This document shows positions 43,227 through 51,871 of a stretch of 64,000 bases of DNA, piece by piece (the stretch's first letter is position 1; each line of letters begins with the position of its first letter). Below the pieces are notes generated by a model. It saw only the letters and a program-made list of their open reading frames with translations. It was not told where the DNA came from and did no database searches. Position numbers and translations under genes: made by a program. Origin of the DNA: Anaerolineales bacterium (GTDB lineage Bacteria; Chloroflexota; Anaerolineae; JAAEKA01); NCBI GenBank assembly GCA_020634615.1, contig JACKBI010000007.1, positions 1 through 64,000 on the forward strand, in the 5' to 3' direction.

Positions 43227-43528
43227 GGTGCGGTTCCTGGTCTGTGAAGACCGATAACACAAGTTGAATATTTATGCAGGAGTGCGTGTTTATGATTTTC
43301 AAGATAAAGTGTAACATCAAGGACATGATTTGTCAAGCACTTTCGGAAACTGGTTGATCCAGTCGCACGCGTATAGACCCTGATGCAAATGCCCTGGGAA
43401 TTTAAGATTAACCCCTTGACACCAATTGGAATCCATGATACACTCGTGATTGAATATAATTTGAATTAAGAATAAATATTCAATCGTCATTCCTCGTTCG
43501 GCTTCAATCTTCTCATAGGACTCGCCCT
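43227..43528. promoter_or_regulatory. Divergent control region of the sugar regulon
   Basis: An AT-rich 302-base region with two mirrored promoters. Leftward: TTGACA (43331-43336), 17 bases, TACACT (43308-43313). Rightward: TTGACA (43416-43421), 17 bases, TACACT (43439-43444). About 30 bases downstream of each -10 is the same site in mirrored orientation, TTGAATATTTAT at 43264-43275 and ATAAATATTCAA at 43472-43483. GATTGAATAT (43448-43457) and ATATTCAATC (43476-43485) form a further inverted pair. These fit operators for the SorC protein at 51872. Confidence 0.7.
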
Positions 43529-44233
43529 GTGAAATCGCGAAAACTAATCCTGCTTCTAATAGTTGTTGGTGTGCTTGTGGTGGGCTATTTTGCTTGGCCA
43601 TACGCTTTTACAGTTGTCCCCATCGAACAGGTAGAGCAACAGAAGATCAGCGAGGCGTTCGACGCTGTCAACTACGTCGATGGTATCTGGGACAGCAAGG
43701 TTCTTCCCACGATCGATGCCAAAGCTGTTAATTTGGCGGACGTCCTGACTGCGTTGCATCCCGACGCACAGGGAATCGCTGCCAAGGATGATTTGATCGA
43801 TGTGGCGAACAAGTATGGGTTGATCACCGTTGGCGAGGCCCACGTTTACATCGTCAAGGGCGAGGCCAAGGTCATCTCGGTCGATACCTCGACCAGTCTG
43901 GGCGTGATGGAGATCCAGCCGGTCGGCTACGACGGCACGATCAAGGTGCTTGTCTATCTGGGGCCGCGCATTCCCAGCGATGAGACATCGGTGCGCGACG
44001 GTGTCGGCTTCATCAATTTCGGTGATTTCAAGGAACAGACCGAGTTTGGCAAGGTGGGTTCTGAGATCAACAAGCGCGTCATCAATCAGGCCTACACAGA
44101 TGTAGACAAGGAGCAGCTCGTCGGCAAGACGATCGACTTTGTGGGTGCCATGACGATCCGCACGTTCAATCTTGTCAACATCGATCTCTCCAAGGTCACC
44201 ATCGTTCCTGTCAAGATCGAAGTCAAAGGGTAG
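43529..44233 (+). CDS. DUF2291 lipoprotein-like protein of a sugar ABC system
   Basis: A 234-aa protein: a basic start, a transmembrane/signal helix (LILLLIVVGVLVVGYFAW), then the DUF2291 domain (FTVVPIEQVEQQKISEAFDA, VANKYGLITVGEAHVYIVKG, VLVYLGPRIPSDETSVRDG, IDFVGAMTIRTFNLVN). The family is encoded at the head of ribose-type ABC operons and is anchored outside the membrane; its exact role is unknown. No lipobox Cys is seen here, so it is anchored by the helix. GTG start at 43529 with AGGA upstream. The ATPase gene follows after 4 bases. Confidence 0.8.
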   Translation: MKSRKLILLLIVVGVLVVGYFAWPYAFTVVPIEQVEQQKISEAFDAVNYVDGIWDSKVLPTIDAKAVNLADVLTALHPDAQGIAAKDDLIDVANKYGLITVGEAHVYIVKGEAKVISVDTSTSLGVMEIQPVGYDGTIKVLVYLGPRIPSDETSVRDGVGFINFGDFKEQTEFGKVGSEINKRVINQAYTDVDKEQLVGKTIDFVGAMTIRTFNLVNIDLSKVTIVPVKIEVKG

Positions 44234-44237
44234 CGCC

Positions 44238-45845
44238 ATGAGCGAAATGACTGCAGCGGCGCTATCAGCGGACGACAGCGCCGTGCCGGAACCAATCGTC
44301 CTGCGGGCTGAAAAAATCACCAAAGTGTTTCCCGGCACGGTCGCCCTCGACAGCGTCGATTTCAACGTCTACCGTGGCAAGGTCAACGTTCTGGTTGGCG
44401 AAAACGGCGCCGGCAAATCCACCCTGATGAAGATCCTGGCCGGTGTGGAACAGCCAACGTCGGGGCGCATCCTTCTGGAAGACAACGAAATCCATATCCG
44501 CAGCATCTCCGAAGCTGCCGCGCACGGTATCGGCATTATCTTCCAGGAGATGACCCTCTGTCCGAACTTGAGCGTGGTCGAGAACATCTACCTGGCACGC
44601 GAGGTAACCCAGCGCGGTCTGGTCATCGACAGGAAGACTCAGAAGCAGAAGGCCCGCGAGCTGTTGCACCGGTTGGAGCAGAACATCGACCCGGACAAAC
44701 AGGTCAGCGATTTGCGCATCGGCCAGCAGCAGATTGTCGAGATCGCCAAGGCTTTGGCGCAGGACATTCGCGTTCTGATCATGGATGAACCTACGTCTGC
44801 CTTGAGCGAAAGCGAAGTCGAGGTGCTCTTCCGCGTCATCAACGATCTGAAGAGTCGCGGCGTCTCGATCATCTATATCTCGCACAAGCTGGACGAGCTG
44901 TTGCAGATCGGTGACTACGTGACGGTCTTGCGCGACGGGCGGCTGGTGGAAACCGCCCGCACCAACGACATCTCTGTCGCCTGGATCATCGAGAAGATGG
45001 TGGGCAGGAACCCGGCAGCACTGTTCTCACGCACCGAACATAACATTGGCGAAGTGCTGATGAAAGTGGAGGATATGACCCTGCCTCGCCCGGGCGGCGG
45101 CTATGTCGTCGACCACGTCTCCTTTGATCTGCACGCGGGTGAGATCCTCGGTCTTTACGGACTGATGGGCGCTGGGCGATCTGATCTGGTGGACTGTCTC
45201 GCCGGAGCTCGCCCGGAAGCTCGGGGCCAGACAACGCTCAACGGTCAGCCAGTGCGCGCCATCACCGTCCCCGAACGCATCAAGAGCGGGATTGTTCTTG
45301 TCCCGGAGGACCGCCAGCGCGAAGGGCTGGTGCAGAGCATGTCGGTCGCCGACAACATTCTCCTGGCCAGTCTGGACAGCTACTCCAATGGCTTGTTCCT
45401 CGTTTCCAGCAAGCAGAAAGAAGCCGTCAAGGGGATGGTAAAAAGCCTGTCCATTCGTGTGGCCAACGTTGGGCAATCGATTACCAGCCTCAGCGGCGGC
45501 AATCAGCAGAAGTGCGTGGTCGCCAAGGCCCTGCTGACATCCCCCAAGGTGCTGATGCTTGACGAACCGACGCGTGGGGTCGATGTGGGCGCAAAATCCG
45601 AGATTTTCGAGATCATCAGCCGCCTGGCCGAGCAGGGCTACGGTGTGATCTTTATCTCGACCGAATTGAAGGAAGTTCTGGCGATGTCAGACAGGATTCT
45701 GGTGATGTCGAAAGGCGCCATCACCGGCGAATTCAGCCGCGCGGAAGCTACCGAAGAGAAACTGGTCGCGGCATCGGCGATTGGTCACGGGCTGGCCGGC
45801 GCAGCCAATCAAAACGGAGAAGCGCAGATCAATGAGCACAACTAA
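44238..45845 (+). CDS. RbsA-like sugar ABC ATPase (two ABC domains)
   Basis: A 535-aa ATPase. Domain 1 has Walker A GENGAGKSTLMKILAGVEQP, a degenerate signature LRIGQQQIVEIAKALAQDIR and Walker B VLIMDEPTSALSESEV. Domain 2 has the altered Walker A GLYGLMGAGRSDLVDCLAGA, signature LSGGNQQKCVVAKALLTSPK and Walker B MLDEPTRGVDVGA. This asymmetry is normal for RbsA/XylG/MglA. It energises import of a pentose-like sugar together with the permease, whose start overlaps its end by 14 bases. Confidence 0.9.
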   Translation: MSEMTAAALSADDSAVPEPIVLRAEKITKVFPGTVALDSVDFNVYRGKVNVLVGENGAGKSTLMKILAGVEQPTSGRILLEDNEIHIRSISEAAAHGIGIIFQEMTLCPNLSVVENIYLAREVTQRGLVIDRKTQKQKARELLHRLEQNIDPDKQVSDLRIGQQQIVEIAKALAQDIRVLIMDEPTSALSESEVEVLFRVINDLKSRGVSIIYISHKLDELLQIGDYVTVLRDGRLVETARTNDISVAWIIEKMVGRNPAALFSRTEHNIGEVLMKVEDMTLPRPGGGYVVDHVSFDLHAGEILGLYGLMGAGRSDLVDCLAGARPEARGQTTLNGQPVRAITVPERIKSGIVLVPEDRQREGLVQSMSVADNILLASLDSYSNGLFLVSSKQKEAVKGMVKSLSIRVANVGQSITSLSGGNQQKCVVAKALLTSPKVLMLDEPTRGVDVGAKSEIFEIISRLAEQGYGVIFISTELKEVLAMSDRILVMSKGAITGEFSRAEATEEKLVAASAIGHGLAGAANQNGEAQINEHN

Positions 45846-46908
45846 CGCCGTCCCGGTGCAGAAGTCACAACGCCTGACAAGGACGAACACCTTACAGTTT
45901 CTCTTGCGCGGCCGCGCTTTCATTGCTCTGATTTTGGTGGTCGGGTATTTCGCGATCACGTTGTGGCCGCAGTTTCTCAGCACTCAAAACATCGAGATCG
46001 TCTCGAAACACGTTGCCCAGAACGCTATTCTCGCCATCGGCATGACCTTTGTCATCCTGACAGGTGGCATCGATCTGTCGGTCGGGTCCATCGTCGGCCT
46101 GACTGCCATGATCGCCGGCTTGCTGATGAACAACGGTATCGCCATTCCCGCGCTGGGGGTTGTGGTTTACCCGCACACCTGGATGATTGTGGTCATTTCG
46201 ATCGTTGCTGCTACGCTGATTGGCATGATCAACGGTCTGATTATCACGAGGTTCAACGTCGCTCCATTCATTGCCACGCTAGGTATGATGTACATCGCGC
46301 GTGGCCTGGCCGGGCTGCTTAACAACGGCGCCACCTTCGCCAACCTGGTGGGTCGTCCCGAACTTGGCAACACCGGGTTCGAAAAGCTCGGGGCCGGCGA
46401 TTTTCTCGGCATTAACTATTCGATTTGGCTGATGCTGGTGTTCGCGTTGGTCGGCTGGTTCATTACGACTCGTACTCCTTTTGGTCGCCATGTGTTCGCG
46501 GTCGGCGGCAACGAGCGGTCTGCCGAGCTGTCTGGCGTCCGCATCAACCGCACCAAGACCATGGTCTACATGATCAGCGGCTTTTGCGCAGCATTCGTTG
46601 GCCTGATCATCGCCTCACAGTTGGTCGCCGCTCACCCCGCCACCGGCAACGCCTTTGAGTTGAATGCCATCGCCGCGGTTGTTCTCGGCGGCACTTCTCT
46701 GGCTGGCGGTCGCGGCAGCATCGGTGGCACCTTGATCGGCGCGTTCGTCATCGGCGTCCTGGGCGACGGCCTGGTGATGTCGAATGTCTCCTCGTTCTGG
46801 CAGATGGTAATCAAGGGCGGCGTGATTATCCTGGCAGTCATCATCGACCAGGTGCAGGCACGCATGCAGGCGCGCATTGCCCTGCAACAGCAACAAGAAA
46901 CGAAATAG
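45832..46908 (+). CDS. RbsC-like sugar ABC permease
   Basis: A 358-aa permease with about 9-10 helices and family blocks AIGMTFVILTGGIDLSVGSI, FIATLGMMYIARGLAGLLNN, FGRHVFAVGGNERSAELSGV, LNAIAAVVLGGTSLAGGRGS and GTLIGAFVIGVLGDGLVM. It forms the channel of the sugar importer. ATG 45832 lies inside the end of the ATPase gene with GGAGAAG upstream. The next gene is the binding protein after 192 bases. Confidence 0.9.
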   Translation: MSTTNAVPVQKSQRLTRTNTLQFLLRGRAFIALILVVGYFAITLWPQFLSTQNIEIVSKHVAQNAILAIGMTFVILTGGIDLSVGSIVGLTAMIAGLLMNNGIAIPALGVVVYPHTWMIVVISIVAATLIGMINGLIITRFNVAPFIATLGMMYIARGLAGLLNNGATFANLVGRPELGNTGFEKLGAGDFLGINYSIWLMLVFALVGWFITTRTPFGRHVFAVGGNERSAELSGVRINRTKTMVYMISGFCAAFVGLIIASQLVAAHPATGNAFELNAIAAVVLGGTSLAGGRGSIGGTLIGAFVIGVLGDGLVMSNVSSFWQMVIKGGVIILAVIIDQVQARMQARIALQQQQETK

Positions 46909-46987
46909 AGTCCCCTGTTCCAAGGAGGTCAGATCAAAGTAAGCAAACCGATCGTGAAAATCCGTCCAGCGAGTGTTACAGACACTC

Positions 46988-47067
46988 AGGACGCGTCTAT
47001 TAATTAGTTACCGCTTTGGCCGGTCTCCTGACCGAGCCAACACAGAAGTCATTTCTAGACGCGTCCT
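46988..47067. repeat. Inverted repeat with a nested REP palindrome
   Basis: The outer arms are AGGACGCGTCTA (46988-46999) and TAGACGCGTCCT (47056-47067). Inside lies TTGGCCGGTCTCCTGACCGA (47016-47035), a member of the GGCCGGTCTCC family. It stands between permease and binding-protein genes and may hold the upstream mRNA end. Confidence 0.6.
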
Positions 47068-47100
47068 CAGTTACTATCCAACCAACCTAAGGAGAAGACA

Positions 47101-49074
47101 ATGTCTACCAAGAAGTCCCTGACCATGCTCAGCTTGATCCTCGTCCTGGCGATGTTGATCAGCGCATGCGGCTCCCCGGCCGCTACTCCGGCTCCTGCCG
47201 CCACTCAAGCACCGGCTGCCACCGAGGCACCTGCCGCGACCGAAGCTCCGGCGCCGCCTGCCGCTTCCGGTTCCAACATTATCTGCGTGATCGTGCCGCC
47301 GGTCGAGAACCCATTCTTCGGTGCGATGCAACAGATCGCGGCCGACAAGGCTGAGGAGCTGGGCTACACGACGTTGCGTCTGAACCACGGCGACGATGCC
47401 AACAAGCAGATGGAGCTGTTCGAGAGCTGTATCGCACAGAAGGCAGCCGCCATCATTCTGGACAACGCCGGCGCGGACGCCAGCGTGGCTGCGGTGCAGA
47501 AGGCCAAGGATGCGGGCATCCCGACCTTCCTGGTTGACCGCGAGATCACGGCCGAGGGCGTGGCCGCGGCGCAGATCGTGTCCAACAACTATCAGGGCGC
47601 GACGATTCTGGCCGAGTACTTCGCGCAGCAGATGGGCGAAGAGGGCGACTACGTCGAGCTGACCGGTCGCGACACCGACACCAATGCCCACGTCCGTTCA
47701 CAGGGCTACCACGACGTGCTCGACCAACTGCCCAACATGAAGATGGTGGCGCAGCAGACGGCCAACTGGTCGCAGACCGAAGCGCTGACCGTGATGGAGT
47801 CGATCCTGCAGGCGAACCCGAACATCAAGGGCGTGATCGCCGGCAACGACACCATGGCGTTGGGCGCGCAGGCAGCGTTGATCGCCGCCGGTCGTCCCGA
47901 TGTGATCGTGATGGGCTTCGACGGCAGCGACGATGCAATCCAGTCCATCGGCCAGGGCGAGCTCAAGGCGACCTCCCTGCAGCCGGTGGCCGAAATGGCG
48001 ATCCAGGCCGCGATGCAGGCTGACCAGTTCATCAAGACTGGCAGCACCGGCAAGCCGGAGAAGCAGTCCATCGACATGGTTCTGCTGACCGCAGACAACT
48101 ACTGCCAGTACAAGACCTTCGCTCCTACTGGCTCGACTGAAGCCTGCCCGCAGCCAGTTTCGGCTGCGCCTGCTGCCGCTTCCGGCTCCAATATGATCTG
48201 CGTGATCGTGCCGCCAGTCGAGAACCCGTTCTTTGGTGCGATGCAGGAAATCGCTGCTAACAAGGCTGAGGAGCTGGGCTACACGACGTTGCGTCTGAAC
48301 CACGGCGACGATGCCAACAAGCAGATGGAGCTGTTCGAGAGCTGTATCGCACAGAAGGCAGCCGCCATCATTCTGGACAACGCCGGCGCGGACGCCAGCG
48401 TGGCTGCGGTGCAGAAGGCCAAGGATGCGGGCATCCCGACCTTCCTGGTTGACCGCGAGATCACGGCCGAGGGCGTGGCCGCGGCGCAGATCGTGTCCAA
48501 CAACTATCAGGGCGCGACGATTCTGGCCGAGTACTTCGCGCAGCAGATGGGCGAAGAGGGCGACTACGTCGAGCTGACCGGTCGCGACACCGACACCAAT
48601 GCCCACGTCCGTTCACAGGGCTACCACGACGTGCTCGACCAACTGCCCAACATGAAGATGGTGGCGCAGCAGACGGCCAACTGGTCGCAGACCGAAGCGC
48701 TGACCGTGATGGAGTCGATCCTGCAGGCGAACCCGAACATCAAGGGCGTGATCGCCGGCAACGACACCATGGCGTTGGGCGCGCAGGCAGCGTTGATCGC
48801 CGCCGGTCGTCCCGATGTGATCGTGATGGGCTTCGACGGCAGCGACGATGCAATCCAGTCCATCGGCCAGGGCGAGCTCAAGGCGACCTCCCTGCAGCCG
48901 GTGGCCGAAATGGCGATCCAGGCCGCGATGCAGGCTGACCAGTTCATCAAGACTGGCAGCACCGGCAAGCCGGAGAAGCAGTCCATCGACATGGTTCTGC
49001 TGACCGCAGACAACTACTGCCAGTACAAGACCTTCGCTCCTACTGGCTCGACTGAAGCCTGCCCGCAGCCGTAA
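47101..49074 (+). CDS. Double-domain sugar-binding lipoprotein (tandem duplication)
   Basis: A 657-aa lipoprotein. The lipobox is LAMLISACGS (Cys 23), followed by an Ala/Pro/Thr linker. Two complete periplasmic-binding-protein 4 domains (RbsB-like) follow: ICVIVPPVENPFFGAM opens each, with AAIILDNAGADASVAAVQKA and NIKGVIAGNDTMALGAQAAL inside. Domain 1 spans about 58-350, domain 2 about 363-657, joined by a short SAAPAAA linker. Residues 82-352 and 387-657 are identical, encoded by 811 identical bases (47345-48155 and 48260-49070). Normal binding proteins have one domain. Good ribosome site AAGGAGAAGACA. Confidence 0.9.
   Translation: MSTKKSLTMLSLILVLAMLISACGSPAATPAPAATQAPAATEAPAATEAPAPPAASGSNIICVIVPPVENPFFGAMQQIAADKAEELGYTTLRLNHGDDANKQMELFESCIAQKAAAIILDNAGADASVAAVQKAKDAGIPTFLVDREITAEGVAAAQIVSNNYQGATILAEYFAQQMGEEGDYVELTGRDTDTNAHVRSQGYHDVLDQLPNMKMVAQQTANWSQTEALTVMESILQANPNIKGVIAGNDTMALGAQAALIAAGRPDVIVMGFDGSDDAIQSIGQGELKATSLQPVAEMAIQAAMQADQFIKTGSTGKPEKQSIDMVLLTADNYCQYKTFAPTGSTEACPQPVSAAPAAASGSNMICVIVPPVENPFFGAMQEIAANKAEELGYTTLRLNHGDDANKQMELFESCIAQKAAAIILDNAGADASVAAVQKAKDAGIPTFLVDREITAEGVAAAQIVSNNYQGATILAEYFAQQMGEEGDYVELTGRDTDTNAHVRSQGYHDVLDQLPNMKMVAQQTANWSQTEALTVMESILQANPNIKGVIAGNDTMALGAQAALIAAGRPDVIVMGFDGSDDAIQSIGQGELKATSLQPVAEMAIQAAMQADQFIKTGSTGKPEKQSIDMVLLTADNYCQYKTFAPTGSTEACPQP
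47345..49070 (+). repeat. Near-identical tandem repeat, period 915 bp
   Basis: The repeat unit occupies 47345-48155 and again 48260-49070 with no difference seen. The roughly 90 bases before each unit (47256-47344 and 48171-48259) are clearly homologous but differ at about ten positions, so similarity changes abruptly at the unit boundary. Confidence 0.9.
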
Positions 49075-49086
49075 GCGGGTAACATT

Positions 49087-49131
49087 CCGGCAGGGCGATG
49101 GATTTCCTTTCTGTCGCCCTGCCGGTTTTTT
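49087..49131 (+). terminator. Terminator after the binding-protein gene
   Basis: CCGGCAGGGCGA (49087-49098) and TCGCCCTGCCGG (49114-49125) followed by six T. It separates the transporter genes from the ribokinase gene, whose expression would need read-through or its own promoter. Confidence 0.85.
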
Positions 49132-49155
49132 GTAATCTGATCGAGGGTGTGACCT

Positions 49156-50097
49156 GTGGCCAGGATAGTCGTCGTCGGCAGCTTCAACATGGATCTGGTT
49201 GTCCGATTGCCTGTCATTCCAAAGCCAGGCGAGACTCTCCTGGGTGGCGTGTTTGCCACCTATCCGGGCGGCAAGGGATCGAACCAGGCGGTCGCGGCTG
49301 CTCGCCTGGGCGGTGAAGTCACCATGATCGGCCGCGTTGGAGCCGATGCCTTTGGCGACCAACTGTTGGCAGCGGCGCGCGCCGAAGGCATCGACACACG
49401 TTTCGTCGGCGTCGATCCGCATACTGCGACCGGGGTCGCATTGATCCAGGTGGATGCGCAGGGGCAGAACAGCATCGCCGTTGCCTCCGGGGCCAACTTT
49501 ACCCTGACAGCCGCCGATGTTGCCGATGCCTTTGCCCGGCTTGACCGAGTCGACATGTTGGTCATGCCGTTGGAAACGCCGCTGGAAACCATCGTGATCG
49601 CCGCCGAACTGGCGCGCAAGGCCGGTGCGCGCGTCGTGCTGAATCCCGCCCCGGCGCAACACCTTTCCCCCGAATTGCTCACAACCGTTGATGTGCTCGT
49701 CCCCAATGAGCACGAAGCTGCCTTCATGACCGGCATCGAAATCCAATCGCGGCGGCAGGACGCCCGCCGGGCCGCAGAGCAACTGCTGCGATCCGGGCCG
49801 GACAGCGTGATCATTACCATGGGCAGCGAGGGCGCGCTGATCGCCGAGCTAGCCGAGCCAGCCCCGATCTTCACGCAGGCTGCGGCGTTCTCGGTTGACG
49901 CGATCGACACCACTGCTGCCGGCGATGCCTTTGTCGGCGCGCTGGCTGTGATGCTGGGTGAAGGCCAGTCATTGACTGAGGCAGCCCGCTTTGCCAGCGC
50001 CGCCGCCGCCATCGCGGTCACGCGTGCCGGGGCACAGCCTTCGCTGCCTACGCGTGGCGAGGTCGAGGCTTTTCTGCGTCTCAGAACTTCCGCATAA
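49156..50097 (+). CDS. rbsK: Ribokinase-family sugar kinase
   Basis: A 313-aa PfkB-family kinase. The start VVGSFNMDLVVRLPVIPKPG and the substrate-site FATYPGGKGSNQAVAAARLG are typical of ribokinase. The anion-hole/catalytic block is VDAIDTTAAGDAFVGALAVM, with the GAGD-like base (AAGD). It phosphorylates a pentose, probably ribose-like, with ATP. GTG start with GAGG nearby. It lies between the transporter and the isomerase, and together with the FGGY kinase gives the regulon two kinases. Confidence 0.88.
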   Translation: MARIVVVGSFNMDLVVRLPVIPKPGETLLGGVFATYPGGKGSNQAVAAARLGGEVTMIGRVGADAFGDQLLAAARAEGIDTRFVGVDPHTATGVALIQVDAQGQNSIAVASGANFTLTAADVADAFARLDRVDMLVMPLETPLETIVIAAELARKAGARVVLNPAPAQHLSPELLTTVDVLVPNEHEAAFMTGIEIQSRRQDARRAAEQLLRSGPDSVIITMGSEGALIAELAEPAPIFTQAAAFSVDAIDTTAAGDAFVGALAVMLGEGQSLTEAARFASAAAAIAVTRAGAQPSLPTRGEVEAFLRLRTSA

Positions 50098-50112
50098 TCA
50101 GGAGCAAGCAAA

Positions 50113-51516
50113 ATGAAGGAATTTACTCTCGGAGTGATTTTTGGCAACCGGGACTTCTTCCCGGACGAACTGATCACCGAAGCCCGCGCTGACATCCAGA
50201 CCCTGTTTACCGAATTTGGCATTCGCGGCATCTGGCTGAGCGAGCAAGACTCCAAGCTCGGCTCGGTCGAGACCTATGCCGACGCCCGCAAGTGCGCCGA
50301 CCTGTTCCAGATGCACCGCCGCGAGATCGACGGCATCCTTGTCTGCCTGCCCAACTTCGGCGACGAGAAGGCTGTGGCGGACACCTTGAAGCTGGCTGAG
50401 CTCAACGTGCCCGTGCTGGTCCAGGCCTATCCCGACGATCTGGACGGCTTCAACGTCGAGCGCCGGCGGGACGCCTTTTGCGGCAAAATCTCGGTCTGCA
50501 ACAACCTGCGCCAGTACAGTTTCAGCTACTCGTTGACCGACGCGCATACCAGCCACCCACTGAGCGCCGGTTTCAAGCAGGATCTGCAGAACTTCATGGG
50601 TGTCTGCCGGGTGGTCAACGGCCTGCGTAACGCTCGCCTGGGAGCTGTCGGCGCGCGTCCCAACGCGTTCAATACCACACGCTACAGCGAGAAGTTGCTC
50701 CAGTCCGTCGGCATTTCGGTCCAGACCGTCGATCTGTCCGAGCTGCTGGGCTCGAGCAACCGGCTGAAGGATGACGACGCTGCGGTCAAGGAACGCCTGG
50801 AAGCGATTCTCGATTATCTGCCGTCAGGTGGCGTCCCGTCGCCATCCTTGCTGCGCATGGCGAAATTCGGCGTCGTGCTGACCCGCTGGATGGACGAACT
50901 CGACATCCAGGCCACCGCGTTGCAGTGCTGGAACTCGATCCAGAAGAACTACGGCATCAACGTCTGCACGCTGATGAGCATGATGAGCGAAAAGCTGATG
51001 CCGTCCGCTTGCGAGGTTGACATCACCGGCGTGGCATCGATGTATGCCTTGCAGCTTGCCACCAATGGGCCTGCCGCTCTGGTGGACTGGAACAACAACT
51101 ACGCCGGCGACCCAAACAAGTGCGTGCTTTTCCACTGCGGCAACTTCGCCAAGTCCTTCTACAAGGAGGCGAGGATCGCTTACGCCGACATTCTGGCCAC
51201 CACCCTGGGCCAGGAAAATACCTATGGCGCTATCGAGGGTCGCGTGCCCGCCGGCGCGATGAGCTTCGCACGTCTTTCCACCGATGACGTCAACGGTCGC
51301 ATCACCGCCTACTGCGGCGACGGCGACTTCACGGACGATCCGCTGGATACCTTTGGCAGCCGCGCGGTCGTCCATGTGCCTGAGCTGCAAAAGCTCCTCA
51401 AGTACATCTGCCGCAACGGTTTCGAACACCACGCTGCCATGGCTGCCGCTCCTTCGGCTGCGATTCTGGCTGAGGCCTTCGAGACCTACTTCGGCTGGGA
51501 TGTCTATCGCCATTGA
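50113..51516 (+). CDS. L-fucose/L-arabinose isomerase-like sugar isomerase
   Basis: A 467-aa enzyme of the FucI/AraA fold. The N-terminal Rossmann-like region has FTLGVIFGNRDFFPDELITE and EIDGILVCLPNFGDEKAVAD. A central CRVVNGLRNARLGAVGARPN follows. The metal-site region is near WNSIQKNYGINVCTLMSMMS and LMPSACEVDITGVASMYALQ (Glu and Asp expected as Mn ligands), then VDWNNNYAGDPNKCVLFHCG. It interconverts an aldose and ketose or rearranges a related sugar; the substrate is unknown. It follows ribokinase by 15 bases with AGGAG before ATG 50113. Confidence 0.78.
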   Translation: MKEFTLGVIFGNRDFFPDELITEARADIQTLFTEFGIRGIWLSEQDSKLGSVETYADARKCADLFQMHRREIDGILVCLPNFGDEKAVADTLKLAELNVPVLVQAYPDDLDGFNVERRRDAFCGKISVCNNLRQYSFSYSLTDAHTSHPLSAGFKQDLQNFMGVCRVVNGLRNARLGAVGARPNAFNTTRYSEKLLQSVGISVQTVDLSELLGSSNRLKDDDAAVKERLEAILDYLPSGGVPSPSLLRMAKFGVVLTRWMDELDIQATALQCWNSIQKNYGINVCTLMSMMSEKLMPSACEVDITGVASMYALQLATNGPAALVDWNNNYAGDPNKCVLFHCGNFAKSFYKEARIAYADILATTLGQENTYGAIEGRVPAGAMSFARLSTDDVNGRITAYCGDGDFTDDPLDTFGSRAVVHVPELQKLLKYICRNGFEHHAAMAAAPSAAILAEAFETYFGWDVYRH

Positions 51517-51871
51517 GCCGGCGCCATGACGATTGGGGACTGCCTGGCCGGTCGCAGTGCGCGACGCTTGCCAGAAAGCCTGGCATCGTGTATTCTCCGG
51601 GACGGTCTCAATTGGGCGTGTTTCAAAACGATTGGTGAAGCGCCAAGAACGTCGCGCCGGTCGAGTAGCGGATTAAGGCCACGCGCATTTCATGAAGTGA
51701 TCCAACGTCAGCGTATCGAGACCAAGCGGGTCATATGCACGACCCGCTTGGTCTCGATACGCTGGCACAGTCTTGCATCATGTAACAAGGGTTACCTCAA
51801 TTCGCTACTCGACCGGCGCTGACAAACCAGATTCAAACACTCGTCTCAATTCTGTTCCATGGAGTGTCCCG
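51517..51871. other. Gap before the regulator, with a large hairpin
   Basis: 355 bases without a gene. The main feature is the 24-bp perfect hairpin at 51709-51764, otherwise unremarkable. No strong promoter was recognised for the regulator gene. Confidence 0.5.
51709..51764. terminator. 24-bp perfect hairpin upstream of the SorC gene
   Basis: The left arm 51709-51732 begins CAGCGTATCGAGACC and the right arm 51741-51764 is its exact complement, with loop ATATGCAC. It has no T-run. It probably isolates the isomerase and regulator transcripts, or is a REP-type unit. Confidence 0.6.
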
